From DAOVGU01 sp030637775 [NCBI: bacterium] (GTDB lineage Bacteria; Ratteibacteria; UBA8468), in the NCBI GenBank assembly GCA_030637775.1, contig DAOWFY010000145.1:1-12935 (forward strand): 12,935 nucleotides of DNA, given 5' to 3'. Each line of letters starts with the position of its first letter. The stretch's first letter is position 1. The notes below the pieces were generated by a model. It had not been told where the DNA came from. It saw only the letters and a program-made list of their open reading frames with translations, and did no database searches. Shown here piece after piece: positions 6,143 to 12,935 of this stretch. The position numbers were made by a program, and so were the translations under genes.

Positions 6143-7167
6143 TAAAAACCGGAAATCTTTTTTGCCTCATTAATCAAGCGAATCTGTTCACGAATATCCT
6201 CAAGAGGAACTCTTAATTTTTCCTTACCATAAATGGCAGCAACCAAATTATCGTAAAAGTCAAGGCTCTTCGTCTGGTCAAGGGGGATAGTCTCTTCCTG
6301 CCAGGGAATACGATCCTTGTTATCGTATGTCCTTCCTTTCACTGCCAGTGAGTCATCAGCCGAGAGAGGCATCAATTTATCCGGGTTAAAATGTTTTATA
6401 CGAAAGGTGCTATCCTGGTAGATAAGTGTCCCGGACTCTCCCATAATATACCAGTTTGGTTCCGGGAAGGCGGCGGCGCTATTCGATTCAAACTCCACCA
6501 ATTCCCCTTTTTCTCCTTTGAAAAGAAGGATTACTACATCTTCCGCATCACCCACGGTAGCAACCTTTCGCAAATCGGCGAAGAGCAATTCCGCCTTTCC
6601 CCCGAGAATTCCCAGGAGCATATCAATTCCATGAGGTCCGGTATTACTTAATGTTCCGCCTCCCATCCGTTTCAGGCTCTGCCAATCACTTCTCCGAGCA
6701 AACCGGTAGCTTCTATAGACGATGCGGTAAATCTTGCCTAAAATTCCTGAATCTAAAATTTCCCTAAGTTGAATGTAATCGGCGGCAAAGTGGTGCTGCT
6801 GGTGCACCGCTAAAACCTTTCCTTTCTTTTTAGATATTGCAATCATTTCATCTACTTCCTTTAATGTTTCCGCCATCGGTTTTTCCACTAAAACATGAAT
6901 TCCCGCATTTAAAGCCTTGATTGTCTGCTCGGCATGAAATTTAGAAGGAGAGGCAATCACTAAAAGGTCTAAATTAAGATTACCTATTGCCTCCTCAATT
7001 GTAGAGAATACTTTTGTTTTAAATGTTGTTATCGCCTCTTCTCGGCGTTCAGCAAGTGGATCTACCACACAGACAAGTTCCAGATCCTCCCTTTCCTGAA
7101 TCTTTTTGCAATGAGTACTCCAACCAATCCGCCCCAGACCCACAACCCCACATTTTAATCTTTCCAT
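6124..7167 (-). CDS. Gfo/Idh/MocA family NAD(P)-dependent oxidoreductase
   Basis: This 347-residue protein begins with a Rossmann dinucleotide-binding motif, VVGLGRIG (residues 8-15), and has the family's EKPMAET lysine motif (95-101, K96) and the catalytic GGGTLSNTGPHGID block (169-182, with H179). The family oxidises or reduces sugars, inositols and related hydroxy compounds with NAD(P); sequence alone does not give the substrate. Length is normal and the frame intact. AAGGAGA precedes the ATG by about 9 bases. It lies downstream of the acyl-transfer synthase, separated by a 21-bp repeat, and upstream of the decayed dppA and degT remnants. DegT aminotransferases often accompany Gfo/Idh enzymes in amino-sugar pathways, so this may be the surviving member of such a cluster. 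The last codons overlap a palindromic element. Confidence 0.92.
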   Translation of the reverse strand: MERLKCGVVGLGRIGWSTHCKKIQEREDLELVCVVDPLAERREEAITTFKTKVFSTIEEAIGNLNLDLLVIASPSKFHAEQTIKALNAGIHVLVEKPMAETLKEVDEMIAISKKKGKVLAVHQQHHFAADYIQLREILDSGILGKIYRIVYRSYRFARRSDWQSLKRMGGGTLSNTGPHGIDMLLGILGGKAELLFADLRKVATVGDAEDVVILLFKGEKGELVEFESNSAAAFPEPNWYIMGESGTLIYQDSTFRIKHFNPDKLMPLSADDSLAVKGRTYDNKDRIPWQEETIPLDQTKSLDFYDNLVAAIYGKEKLRVPLEDIREQIRLINEAKKISGFYVGNIS

Positions 7168-7193
7168 TTTTCCATTCTCCTTTTTATCTTTGT

Positions 7194-7222
7194 CAAATGT
7201 GGAGACCTGACCCCTTAAGGGG
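7194..7222. repeat. GGGGTCAGGTCTC repeat plus CCCCTTAAGGGG palindrome
   Basis: The minus strand of 7194-7214 reads GGGGTCAGGTCTC followed by CACATTTG. The same 21 bases with one change occur on the plus strand at 10072-10092, and a close copy lies on the minus strand at 10272-10293. Bases 7211-7222 form the perfect 12-bp palindrome CCCCTTAAGGGG, which contains the TAA stop of the upstream synthase gene. The repeat lies exactly in the junction between the synthase and the oxidoreductase. Such short dispersed palindromic units are typical of REP/RAYT-type or MITE-type elements; no transposase is in the window. Confidence 0.7.
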
Positions 7223-8444
7223 CGACGGTCATAATTTGGCGGGCCTCTTCCGGGTATTGAGCAATAAATTTTAATTCATCCTCGGTAAGAGGCTTCTGGG
7301 TGTGAACATTGGCATATCTGGCTAATTCAAGAATTTTCCGCGCTTCTTTATCACCCTTAAACTCTATTTCTAACTTTCCATAGATATTGCGGAAACCTTT
7401 AATACCGCTATATTCCCCAACGGTTATCATTCTTCCCGTCTCAATGATTTCCGGCTCACCTCTTCCTAAATCCTCAAAGTCATAGAGCTCATAATTCCTT
7501 CTGTCCTTTAAGGCACCATCGACGTGTATCCCGGATTCATGGGCGAAGGCATTGGCTCCCACCCCAACCTGATTGATAGGAATGGGAACATCAAAGGCAT
7601 AGGAGGCATAATGCGCCAATTTCCAGGCTTTTCTTAGATCAATTTTTTTATCGAGTTTATATTTGTCAGAGATGCCGGAGGATTTCTGTACCGCCAGGAT
7701 TACTGAGACCAAATCGGCGTTTCCGGTTCTCTCGCCCATTCCGTTAATGGTGGTATTGATATAGGCATTAAATCCAGCATCAAGCGCTCCCTTTGCTCCG
7801 GCAAGGCTACTGGCTACTGCCATCCCTAAATCATTATGGCAGTGAAGCTCTATCGATATCCTCACCTCCTTGGCCAACTTATATATCCTCTCATAGATAG
7901 TAAAGGGAGAGTCATATCCAAGGGTATCACAGTAGCGTATCCGGCTCGCTCCATTCTCTTTAGCCAGAGAGGCAAATTCTATTAAATAGTCCAACTCGGT
8001 GCGGGAGGCATCCTCCGCATTAACCCCGATTGATTTTGTTCCTTTCTCTTTAGCCAATACTACGCTATTTTTCATCAACCTCAAGATATCCTTTTTGCTC
8101 TTTCTGCCCTGAAATTTGCCCAAAATCATCTGTTTAGAGGTAGAGATGGAGAGGTTGAGATGCTTGATTTTGATATTTTTGAATGTTTCTCTAACATCAG
8201 CATTTATTGCGCGAATCCAGCCCGAAAGCCTGATGGGAGAAAGCACTTTTTTCTCGGCCAAGCGCAGGTTTCCTTTCAGATAATTGATTTCATGTCTGGT
8301 TACGGGAAAACCCATCTCACTCTGAAAGATACCCATGTCGTTAAGATAGAGATTAATCAGGGTTTTTTGCAGTTTTGCCAATCCCAATCTTGAGGTCTGG
8401 ACCCCATCCCGATTGGTAACGTCAATAATATAAATTTTAGGCAT
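7215..8444 (-). CDS. DRE-TIM acyl-transfer enzyme, Re-citrate / homocitrate / isopropylmalate synthase family
   Basis: This 409-residue enzyme condenses acetyl-CoA with a 2-oxo acid in a (beta/alpha)8 barrel. DVTNRDGVQ (residues 8-16) carries the catalytic Arg and metal Asp of the 'DxTLRDG' motif, here with Asn for Leu. HCHND (201-205) gives the metal-binding HxH, NGMGERTGNADL (234-245) is the family signature, and AHESGIHVDG (301-310) the lid region. It lacks the C-terminal regulatory domain of typical LeuA (about 500 residues). The 'DVTNRDGVQTSR' start and SISTSKQM segment are close to what I recall of clostridial Re-citrate synthases and NifV-like homocitrate synthases, but substrate cannot be fixed by eye. 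AAGGAGAG lies 5 bases before the ATG. The LeuC-type hydratase two intact genes downstream would take the next step. It follows rplM, where rpsI would be expected. Confidence 0.85.
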   Translation of the reverse strand: MPKIYIIDVTNRDGVQTSRLGLAKLQKTLINLYLNDMGIFQSEMGFPVTRHEINYLKGNLRLAEKKVLSPIRLSGWIRAINADVRETFKNIKIKHLNLSISTSKQMILGKFQGRKSKKDILRLMKNSVVLAKEKGTKSIGVNAEDASRTELDYLIEFASLAKENGASRIRYCDTLGYDSPFTIYERIYKLAKEVRISIELHCHNDLGMAVASSLAGAKGALDAGFNAYINTTINGMGERTGNADLVSVILAVQKSSGISDKYKLDKKIDLRKAWKLAHYASYAFDVPIPINQVGVGANAFAHESGIHVDGALKDRRNYELYDFEDLGRGEPEIIETGRMITVGEYSGIKGFRNIYGKLEIEFKGDKEARKILELARYANVHTQKPLTEDELKFIAQYPEEARQIMTVAP

Positions 8445-8462
8445 TTTCTCTCCTTTTTTTAT

Positions 8463-8521
8463 CCCCCCCCTCCTTTAATCCTCTAATCCTCCCCATTGAT
8501 GGGGGAGGAGATAGGTGGGGG
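8463..8521. repeat. GC-rich imperfect inverted repeat between rplM and the synthase gene
   Basis: CCTCCCC (8488-8494) and GGGGAGG (8502-8508) form a 7-bp hairpin. Outside it the C-rich run at 8463-8474 is roughly complementary to AGGTGGGGG (8513-8521). An AATCCTC unit is directly repeated at about 8478-8490. The element fills the gap between the rplM stop and the synthase ribosome binding site. It has no T-run on either side of the hairpin in the minus-strand direction, so a classical terminator is doubtful. The eight consecutive C bases (8463-8470) could also hide a sequencing length error. Confidence 0.5.
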
Positions 8522-8523
8522 TT

Positions 8524-8919
8524 TCATTTCAGTAGTTGTAGTTTCTGTGCTTGATGGGGATGCTTCTCCTTAGAATAGACCTTCAATCTTTTCATCCTTT
8601 TTGCCTGAAGTTTATTCTTGGGCAACATCCCTTTTACCGCCAATCTGATAATCGTTTCCGGGCTTTTTTTCTGTAATCTTTCAAAGGTTATCATCTTTAA
8701 GCCGCCGGGATAACCGGAGTGTTTATAGTAAAGCTTATCCTTTCTCTTTTCTCCCGTAACCTTTATCTTTTCGCTATTGATAACAACCACAAAATCCCCT
8801 CCATCCAGCCAGGGACTATAAGAGGGTTTGTTCTTCCCGGAAAGCACAGTGGCAATTTTTGTGGCGAGCCTGCCCAAAATTTTATCCTGAGCATCAACCA
8901 AGAACCAGTTTCTTTCCAT
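8524..8919 (-). CDS. rplM: 50S ribosomal protein L13
   Basis: Ribosomal protein L13, an early-assembling large-subunit protein. It is recognised by [19 protein letters not shown], then [38 protein letters not shown] and the [14 protein letters not shown] end. The frame is open from an ATG at 8940 that overlaps the dnaJ stop as ATGA. The family's normal N-terminus, however, begins at the second ATG (8919, [10 protein letters not shown]), which has AAAGGAGA about 10-11 bases upstream, so I prefer it (131 residues); the upstream ATG would add MKGEKSK. L13 is nearly always followed by rpsI (S9), because the two proteins are co-transcribed. Here rpsI is missing and a GC-rich inverted repeat and a metabolic gene follow. 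Coupling to dnaJ is also unusual. Confidence 0.95.
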   Translation of the reverse strand: MERNWFLVDAQDKILGRLATKIATVLSGKNKPSYSPWLDGGDFVVVINSEKIKVTGEKRKDKLYYKHSGYPGGLKMITFERLQKKSPETIIRLAVKGMLPKNKLQAKRMKRLKVYSKEKHPHQAQKLQLLK

Positions 8920-8936
8920 CTTTGATTTCTCTCCTT

Positions 8937-10061
8937 TCATTTTTTCTTAAACCTTTCCCAGAATTTTTTTACCTCGGGGCTGGCACGCTCCCCAGAGATA
9001 TCTCTAAACTGCTCTAATAGCCTTCTTTCCTCTTTATTCAGGTTTGTTGGTATCTCCACCAAAATCTTTACCAATTGGTCCCCCTTCCCATAGCCACGGA
9101 GATTAGGAATTCCCTGACCCCGCAGCCTAAAAATCCTGCCACTCTGAGTTCCCGGCGGTATCTTCATTTCCACTCTTCCAAAGAGAGTTGGTACCCCAAT
9201 CTCTGCTCCTAAAGCAGCCTGAACAAAGCTAATGGGAACCTCGCAGATAATATCATCCCCTTCCCGATGAAAAAGCTCATCCTCCTCCACATAGATGAGG
9301 ATATAAAGATCCCCGGGGGGAGTTCCCCTTAATCCGATATCGCCCTTTCCCGGAATGCGCAGGGTAGAACCTTTATCCACTCCCGCGGGAACCTTTACCG
9401 CAATCTTATGCATTTTTCTAACTCTACCTGAACCCCGGCAGTTCCGACAGGGGGAGGCAATAATCTCCCCTTCCCCTTTACATCTCGGGCAGATGCGAGC
9501 AAAACTGATGAAGCCCGAGCCATAACTTACCTGACCGGCTCCCTGGCATTGCGGGCAGGTTTTCTTTCCGGTTCCTTTGCTCATCCCGCTTCCATTGCAG
9601 GTGGGGCATTTGTCCAACCGGGCAAGGTTAATGTACTTTTCTATTCCGGTAGCCGCCTCCCTTAAGCTGATGGAAAGATTGTATTGAAGGTCAGAACCCC
9701 TCTGATAAACCTTTTCCCTTCCTCCGAATCCTTCTCCGAAGAAATCGCTAAAAAAGGAGTTCTCGAAGAGATTGCCAAAAAGGTCACCAAAATCTGTTCT
9801 GACCCGGGAAAAATCTTGTGTCCAGTCAAAGCCAGCGCCAAAACCGCGATGGCCAAACTGGTCGTAGGTAGCCCGCTTCTTTGAATCGGTTAAAACCTCG
9901 TAAGCCTCGGTTGCCTCCTTAAACCTCTCCTCCGCCTGCTTATCTCCGGGATTATGATCGGGGTGGTGTTTCAAAGCAAGCTTCCGATAGGCCTTTTTAA
10001 TCTCTTCAATGCTGGCATTCTTAGGAACGCCCAGAACCTCGTAGTAGTCACGCTTCGCCAT
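8937..10061 (-). CDS. dnaJ: Chaperone protein DnaJ (Hsp40, type I)
   Basis: This 374-residue DnaJ is complete in all domains: a J-domain (about residues 4-70) with the HPD motif H33-P34-D35 that stimulates the DnaK ATPase; a Gly/Phe-rich linker (about 72-118); a zinc-finger domain with four CxxCxGxG repeats (C152/C155, C169/C172, C191/C194, C205/C208); and the C-terminal substrate-binding domains ([15 protein letters not shown], then [14 protein letters not shown]). It acts with DnaK and GrpE in protein folding and disaggregation. Neither dnaK, grpE nor hrcA is adjacent; upstream is a repeat-filled gap and then ntpI. I see no CIRCE element or heat-shock promoter in that gap. The ribosome binding site is weak (AAGATAAAG next to the ATG). 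The stop overlaps the upstream ATG of rplM. Confidence 0.97.
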   Translation of the reverse strand: MAKRDYYEVLGVPKNASIEEIKKAYRKLALKHHPDHNPGDKQAEERFKEATEAYEVLTDSKKRATYDQFGHRGFGAGFDWTQDFSRVRTDFGDLFGNLFENSFFSDFFGEGFGGREKVYQRGSDLQYNLSISLREAATGIEKYINLARLDKCPTCNGSGMSKGTGKKTCPQCQGAGQVSYGSGFISFARICPRCKGEGEIIASPCRNCRGSGRVRKMHKIAVKVPAGVDKGSTLRIPGKGDIGLRGTPPGDLYILIYVEEDELFHREGDDIICEVPISFVQAALGAEIGVPTLFGRVEMKIPPGTQSGRIFRLRGQGIPNLRGYGKGDQLVKILVEIPTNLNKEERRLLEQFRDISGERASPEVKKFWERFKKK

Positions 10062-10071
10062 CTTTATCTTA

Positions 10072-10293
10072 GGGGTCAGGTCTCAACATTTGGGAGTGTA
10101 TTCCTAAAAATAGTGTGGACTCTCCAGATTCCTACTGAAGATAACGTGATTAGCAAGTAACGGAATTTGACAATTTACCATATAAATATTTTGTCAAATT
10201 GCGCCACTATCCTATCAGCTTACTTTAGTAGCAATATGCGAGTAGGTTAACTTCCCAGAAATTACTCACAGCAACTGTGGAGACCTTGACCCC
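10072..10293. mobile_element. MITE-like element with terminal inverted repeats, ~222 bp
   Basis: The two ends are inverted copies of one sequence: GGGGTCAGGTCTCAACA on the plus strand at 10072-10088 and GGGGTCAAGGTCTCCACA on the minus strand at 10293-10276. Inside, AATTTGACAA (10164-10173) and TTGTCAAATT (10191-10200) form a perfect 10-bp inverted repeat around a 17-base loop. Around that core the arms CTACTGAAGATA (from 10132) and, inverted, CTACTAAAGTAA (from 10231) extend the symmetry imperfectly to about 40 bp per arm. There is no coding frame of note. The element fills the dnaJ-ntpI gap and supplies the last codons of ntpI. No clear target-site duplication is visible, so mobility is inferred from the terminal repeats only. 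Confidence 0.55.
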
Positions 10294-12275
10294 TTTATGA
10301 TTGTATATTTCCTCTCAATCCTGAAGGGCTTAAACACCCTTCCTCCGGCCTCATAGAACTTGGTAAAGAACTCTAAATATTGCAACCTGCTGGTATGAAC
10401 ATAGGCACTCAGAACATTAATACCGAGATTAAAGAGATGTCCAAAACAAAAGATAAGGATCCCTAAAATAACGCCGAGATAGGGAATGGGAAGGGCAAGG
10501 GAAACCAGTTGATTCATCACAATGGCTAAAAGTGCGGTGGTCATCCCCAGAGCAAAGAGCCGGGAGTAACTCAAGGTATCGGACAAAAGATTTCCGACAA
10601 CCATTCCGTAAATAGAATACCCCGCCCAGAAGAGTTTCATAAACACTCCTTTCTGCTCTCGGAGCTGCTGAAGGATAACCGAGACAAAAGCAAAGATTAA
10701 AAGACCGCTTAAGCAATAGAAGAAAGAATCTCCTAAAAAGGAAAATGGCAAAATTTCTCTCCGGGATAAAAGAGCAAGAATCCAGAGGGGCAGTCCTAAT
10801 TGGATTAAAAAAGGAGCAAGATTTTTAAATCCGGCTACTCCAAAATCCTTGATACTCTTTGCCAACTTTATCATCACCCCAGAGGAAACCTGGAGATACC
10901 CAAACAAAAGCGCAAAATAAAAGAACCTCATCATATCCTGAGGGTCTTTGACCGGAGAAAGAAAGGTTACCCTTTCATTTAATCTCTTTAAAGGAGAAAA
11001 TGGTATTCTCTCAAGGAGGTCACCGAAACAACTACCGGTCATCGCCCCGACTACAATGCTGGCTAAACCACAAAAAAGAAACAACCGACAGAGCCTTTTG
11101 CCCATCTCCGAGAGATGCAGTTTTTTCAGTAAAATAAAGGAAAAAATGACCAAAAGAAGTCCGTAGCCGCTATCCGAGAGACAGGTAGCAAAGCAGAAAA
11201 TGAAAAAAATAGAAAGGAGAGCGCTGGGATCCATCCCTTTATAGAGAGGTCGGCCATACAAATCGGTCACCGCCTCAAATGGTTCAATTAAGGCCCTATT
11301 CTCTAGGACGGTAGGCACCTCCTCCCCCTTCTTTGGATCCCGAAAATACAGGGCAACGACGGGAAATCTTTCCTTCAAGTGCCTTTTTAAATTTGGCAGA
11401 GTTCTTTCCGTAATCCAGCCCGTGAGAAGGAAGGCCCTCTTCGTCTCTCCAAAGGAACTCTGAATATCCTCCTGTTCCTTAAGGGAAGAATAGTAATCGA
11501 GAAGAACCAAAATTTTATTTCTTTCCAGGACAAATTCTCTCATTTCATTATTTAATTGAGAGATGTCCTCCTCTGTTATAGCTAATCTTTCTTTAATAAA
11601 GGAAAGAGTTGCTGCTGCCGTTGAATGAAAAGGAAGGAATTTTTGAGAAGCAGCATTATATCTACTTAGAAGTAATAAAAATTCCTTTTCCTTCTCCTGA
11701 TGATAAATTATAAGAAACAGGGTCTCTTTTTTATCCTTTTTAATTGCCTCTAAATGAAAATATGGACTCACCTTCCCCATTTCCCTGAGAAGACCATTGA
11801 ATTGAAGCGAAGGAACCTTATAGATGCCAATTTTGGTGAAGGCGGTGGAAAGAAGCTGGTAAAGGGGTAGGCTCACTTTTCCAAGGGGAAGAAGTTCTCC
11901 CTGCAATTCCTTTAATCTTCTTTTTAGGCGATCCCTTTTCTTTATTCTTTCATTTAGCGCTTTTACCCTTTCATAGAAGGAATCAAGGTCAAAATCCTCC
12001 ACGATGCTCAGAAGTTCTGCCCGGGAAAGCCGAATCTTCCCTGGACTTCCTTTTTCCAAAGAAAAGAGAATCTCCTTAAGGTAATAAAGCCTTCTAATCT
12101 TTTCCTCCAATTCTTTATCGGACAGAACCTTTTTTGGCGAAAGTTCCTTTAAGGTAGGTTCCTCTCTAAAATGGGTAATCTCTAAAAGAGCCTTTTCCTG
12201 TAAGAATCTGGTAAGTTTTTTCCCTTCATCCTCTGGACCAATGAGGGTAATTTTCTTCATCCTGCCAATTGCCAT
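10266..12275 (-). CDS. ntpI: V/A-type ATP synthase subunit I (a-subunit)
   Basis: This 669-residue protein is the membrane stator subunit of V/A-type ATPases, which forms the ion half-channels beside the c-ring. The N-terminal half (about 1-335) is soluble with coiled-coil stretches (EKIRRLYYLKEIL; ALNERIKKRDRLKRRLKELQ). The C-terminal half has about seven or eight hydrophobic spans beginning at DPSALLSIFFIFCFATCLSD. The essential channel arginine is present in SYSRLFALGM (about R572). The start MAIGRMKKITLIG is typical, with AAGGAG 8 bases upstream. No other ATPase subunit gene is adjacent, although ntpI normally sits with ntpK, E, C, F, A, B and D. The native end (FKPFRIERKYTII) is extended by KGSRSPQLL, encoded by the flanking repeat. 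The gene is bracketed by an 80-bp inverted repeat. Confidence 0.93.
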   Translation of the reverse strand: MAIGRMKKITLIGPEDEGKKLTRFLQEKALLEITHFREEPTLKELSPKKVLSDKELEEKIRRLYYLKEILFSLEKGSPGKIRLSRAELLSIVEDFDLDSFYERVKALNERIKKRDRLKRRLKELQGELLPLGKVSLPLYQLLSTAFTKIGIYKVPSLQFNGLLREMGKVSPYFHLEAIKKDKKETLFLIIYHQEKEKEFLLLLSRYNAASQKFLPFHSTAAATLSFIKERLAITEEDISQLNNEMREFVLERNKILVLLDYYSSLKEQEDIQSSFGETKRAFLLTGWITERTLPNLKRHLKERFPVVALYFRDPKKGEEVPTVLENRALIEPFEAVTDLYGRPLYKGMDPSALLSIFFIFCFATCLSDSGYGLLLVIFSFILLKKLHLSEMGKRLCRLFLFCGLASIVVGAMTGSCFGDLLERIPFSPLKRLNERVTFLSPVKDPQDMMRFFYFALLFGYLQVSSGVMIKLAKSIKDFGVAGFKNLAPFLIQLGLPLWILALLSRREILPFSFLGDSFFYCLSGLLIFAFVSVILQQLREQKGVFMKLFWAGYSIYGMVVGNLLSDTLSYSRLFALGMTTALLAIVMNQLVSLALPIPYLGVILGILIFCFGHLFNLGINVLSAYVHTSRLQYLEFFTKFYEAGGRVFKPFRIERKYTIIKGSRSPQLL

Positions 12276-12333
12276 ATAAATTTCTCCTTATAAGTGATGT
12301 ACTATATGCTTAATCTGAAAGACTAATTACGTA

Positions 12334-12451
12334 TATTACTACTGAAGATAGTGTAGAGTGTAGTATCGTAAGTTGCTGTGAGTAATTTCTTGGAAGTTGC
12401 TCTACTCGCATATTACTACTAAAGATAGCGTATAGTTTAGTAGCGTAATTT
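12334..12451. repeat. Repeat cluster upstream of ntpI, inverted copy of the sequence downstream of ntpI
   Basis: Bases 12372-12451 match the minus strand of 10275-10196 over 80 ungapped bases with 13 differences. The first 53 bases differ at only 5 positions (GTTGCTGTGAGTAATTTCT is identical). In addition, 12334-12371 and 12411-12448 are direct repeats of each other (TATTACTACT, then AAGATAG; 33 of 38 identical). The same CTACTRAAGATA-type motif also starts at 10132 (plus) and 10231 (minus). The gap between ntpI and folE (12276-12508) holds this cluster and the ntpI ribosome binding site; I see no gene and no strong promoter in it. Confidence 0.75.
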
Positions 12452-12508
12452 ATTATATTACTTACTATCAGGAAGGTCAACTCAAAAATGGATATGGTAT
12501 GGCAGGAA

Positions 12509-12935
12509 TTACTTATTGATTAAGGATAGGGCTTCGTTTCTGGTGCGAATATCTTTCAGGAAGATTCCTCGCATCGCAGAGGTGACGGTAACCGAGCCCG
12601 GTTTCTTTACTCCGCGCATCGTCAAACAAAGATGCTCGGCCTCAATCACTACCAAAACTCCTTTTGGTCTAAGGATCTCCATAATGGCATTGGCAATCTG
12701 GGTGGTGAGCCTTTCCTGCAACTGAAGTCTTTTAGCGAAAATATTAATTACCCGCACCAACTTGGAAAGACCTACAACCCTATTCTTCTCCGGAATATAA
12801 GCAATATGAACCCTCCCTAAGAATGGAAGAAGATGGTGCTCGCAGATGGAGAAAATTGGAATGTTACGAATCAGGACAAGTTCATTATAGTCTTCTTTAA
12901 AGATTGGTTTTAGCTCTTCCCTGGGATTCTTTCCC
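12509..12935 (-). CDS. folE: GTP cyclohydrolase I, 3' part (runs off right edge)
   Basis: GTP cyclohydrolase I converts GTP to dihydroneopterin triphosphate, the first step of folate (and pterin) synthesis. The visible 141 residues, from the right edge inwards, include [20 protein letters not shown] with the zinc-binding Cys and catalytic His residues, [20 protein letters not shown], then [19 protein letters not shown] with the second zinc-binding Cys, and a normal end. An intact FolE is about 185-220 residues, so some 45-80 N-terminal residues lie outside the window. An internal TTG at 12760 is not the start: the CEHH region upstream is in the same open frame. It is separated from ntpI by a repeat cluster and shows no functional link to it. 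Confidence 0.96.
   Translation of the reverse strand, partial: GKNPREELKPIFKEDYNELVLIRNIPIFSICEHHLLPFLGRVHIAYIPEKNRVVGLSKLVRVINIFAKRLQLQERLTTQIANAIMEILRPKGVLVVIEAEHLCLTMRGVKKPGSVTVTSAMRGIFLKDIRTRNEALSLINK

Noticed and set aside
7190-7214. TTGACA on the minus strand within the repeat ahead of the oxidoreductase gene as a -35 box
   Set aside because: No -10-like hexamer at suitable spacing; the position 17 bases on falls in the ribosome binding region.
10062-10265. CIRCE or heat-shock promoter upstream of dnaJ
   Set aside because: No TTAGCACTC-N9-GAGTGCTAA repeat or sigma-32-like boxes; the symmetry present belongs to the MITE-like element.
10072-12451. CRISPR array
   Set aside because: The repeats are few, imperfect and in mixed orientation without regular spacers, and no cas gene is present.
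12509-12760. Stand-alone 83-residue gene starting at TTG 12760
   Set aside because: The same frame continues upstream through the conserved FolE CEHH motif to the window edge, so this is only the 3' part of folE.

Overview
The window is about 13 kb of bacterial chromosome, AT-rich overall (estimated by eye). Almost every gene is on the minus strand; one two-gene module is on the plus strand. It carries housekeeping genes (cell division, ribosome, tRNA amidation, chaperone, folate), parts of a 2-oxoacid/tricarboxylate pathway and a V/A-type ATPase subunit. A V/A-type ATPase gene, a Re-citrate/homocitrate-synthase-like enzyme and a GatA amidotransferase together suggest an anaerobic bacterium, plausibly an uncultured lineage. 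I cannot name a phylum from the sequence alone.

Layout, left to right. The 5' part of rpsM (S13) runs off the left edge. Next is the start of a division (dcw) cluster, read right to left as mraZ, rsmH, ftsL, with a textbook sigma-70 promoter and three MraZ boxes. The cluster stops after ftsL: ftsI is not there and rpsM follows directly, with a hairpin-rich element at the junction. Divergent from mraZ is a plus-strand pair: a small charged protein and an MNT/AbiEii-like nucleotidyltransferase. Then come gatA and leuC (4-bp overlap), a decayed dppA/degT region, a Gfo/Idh/MocA oxidoreductase, a DRE-TIM acyl-transfer enzyme (Re-citrate/homocitrate/isopropylmalate synthase family), rplM, dnaJ, an orphan V/A-ATPase subunit I gene, and the 3' part of folE running off the right edge.

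The main theme is disrupted gene neighbourhoods with palindromic repeats at the breaks. ftsL meets rpsM instead of ftsI; rplM lacks rpsI; dnaJ lacks dnaK/grpE; ntpI lacks all other ATPase subunits; leuC lacks leuD. Most of these junctions hold an inverted repeat or hairpin cluster, and three genes (ftsL, the oxidoreductase, ntpI) appear to take their last codons from such an element. An 80-bp inverted repeat (67/80 identical, ungapped) brackets ntpI, and a GGGGTCAGGTCTC motif recurs at three junctions.

The most striking single observation is rsmH. Its conserved N-terminus (TAHIPVL) is encoded upstream of the first ATG, and the only well-placed initiation codon is ATA, overlapping the mraZ stop as ATAA behind a strong Shine-Dalgarno. 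Automatic annotation would probably truncate this protein by 22 residues.

Functionally, the DRE-TIM synthase and the LeuC-type hydratase would catalyse consecutive steps (condensation with acetyl-CoA, then hydroxy-acid isomerisation). Which substrate series they serve cannot be settled here.
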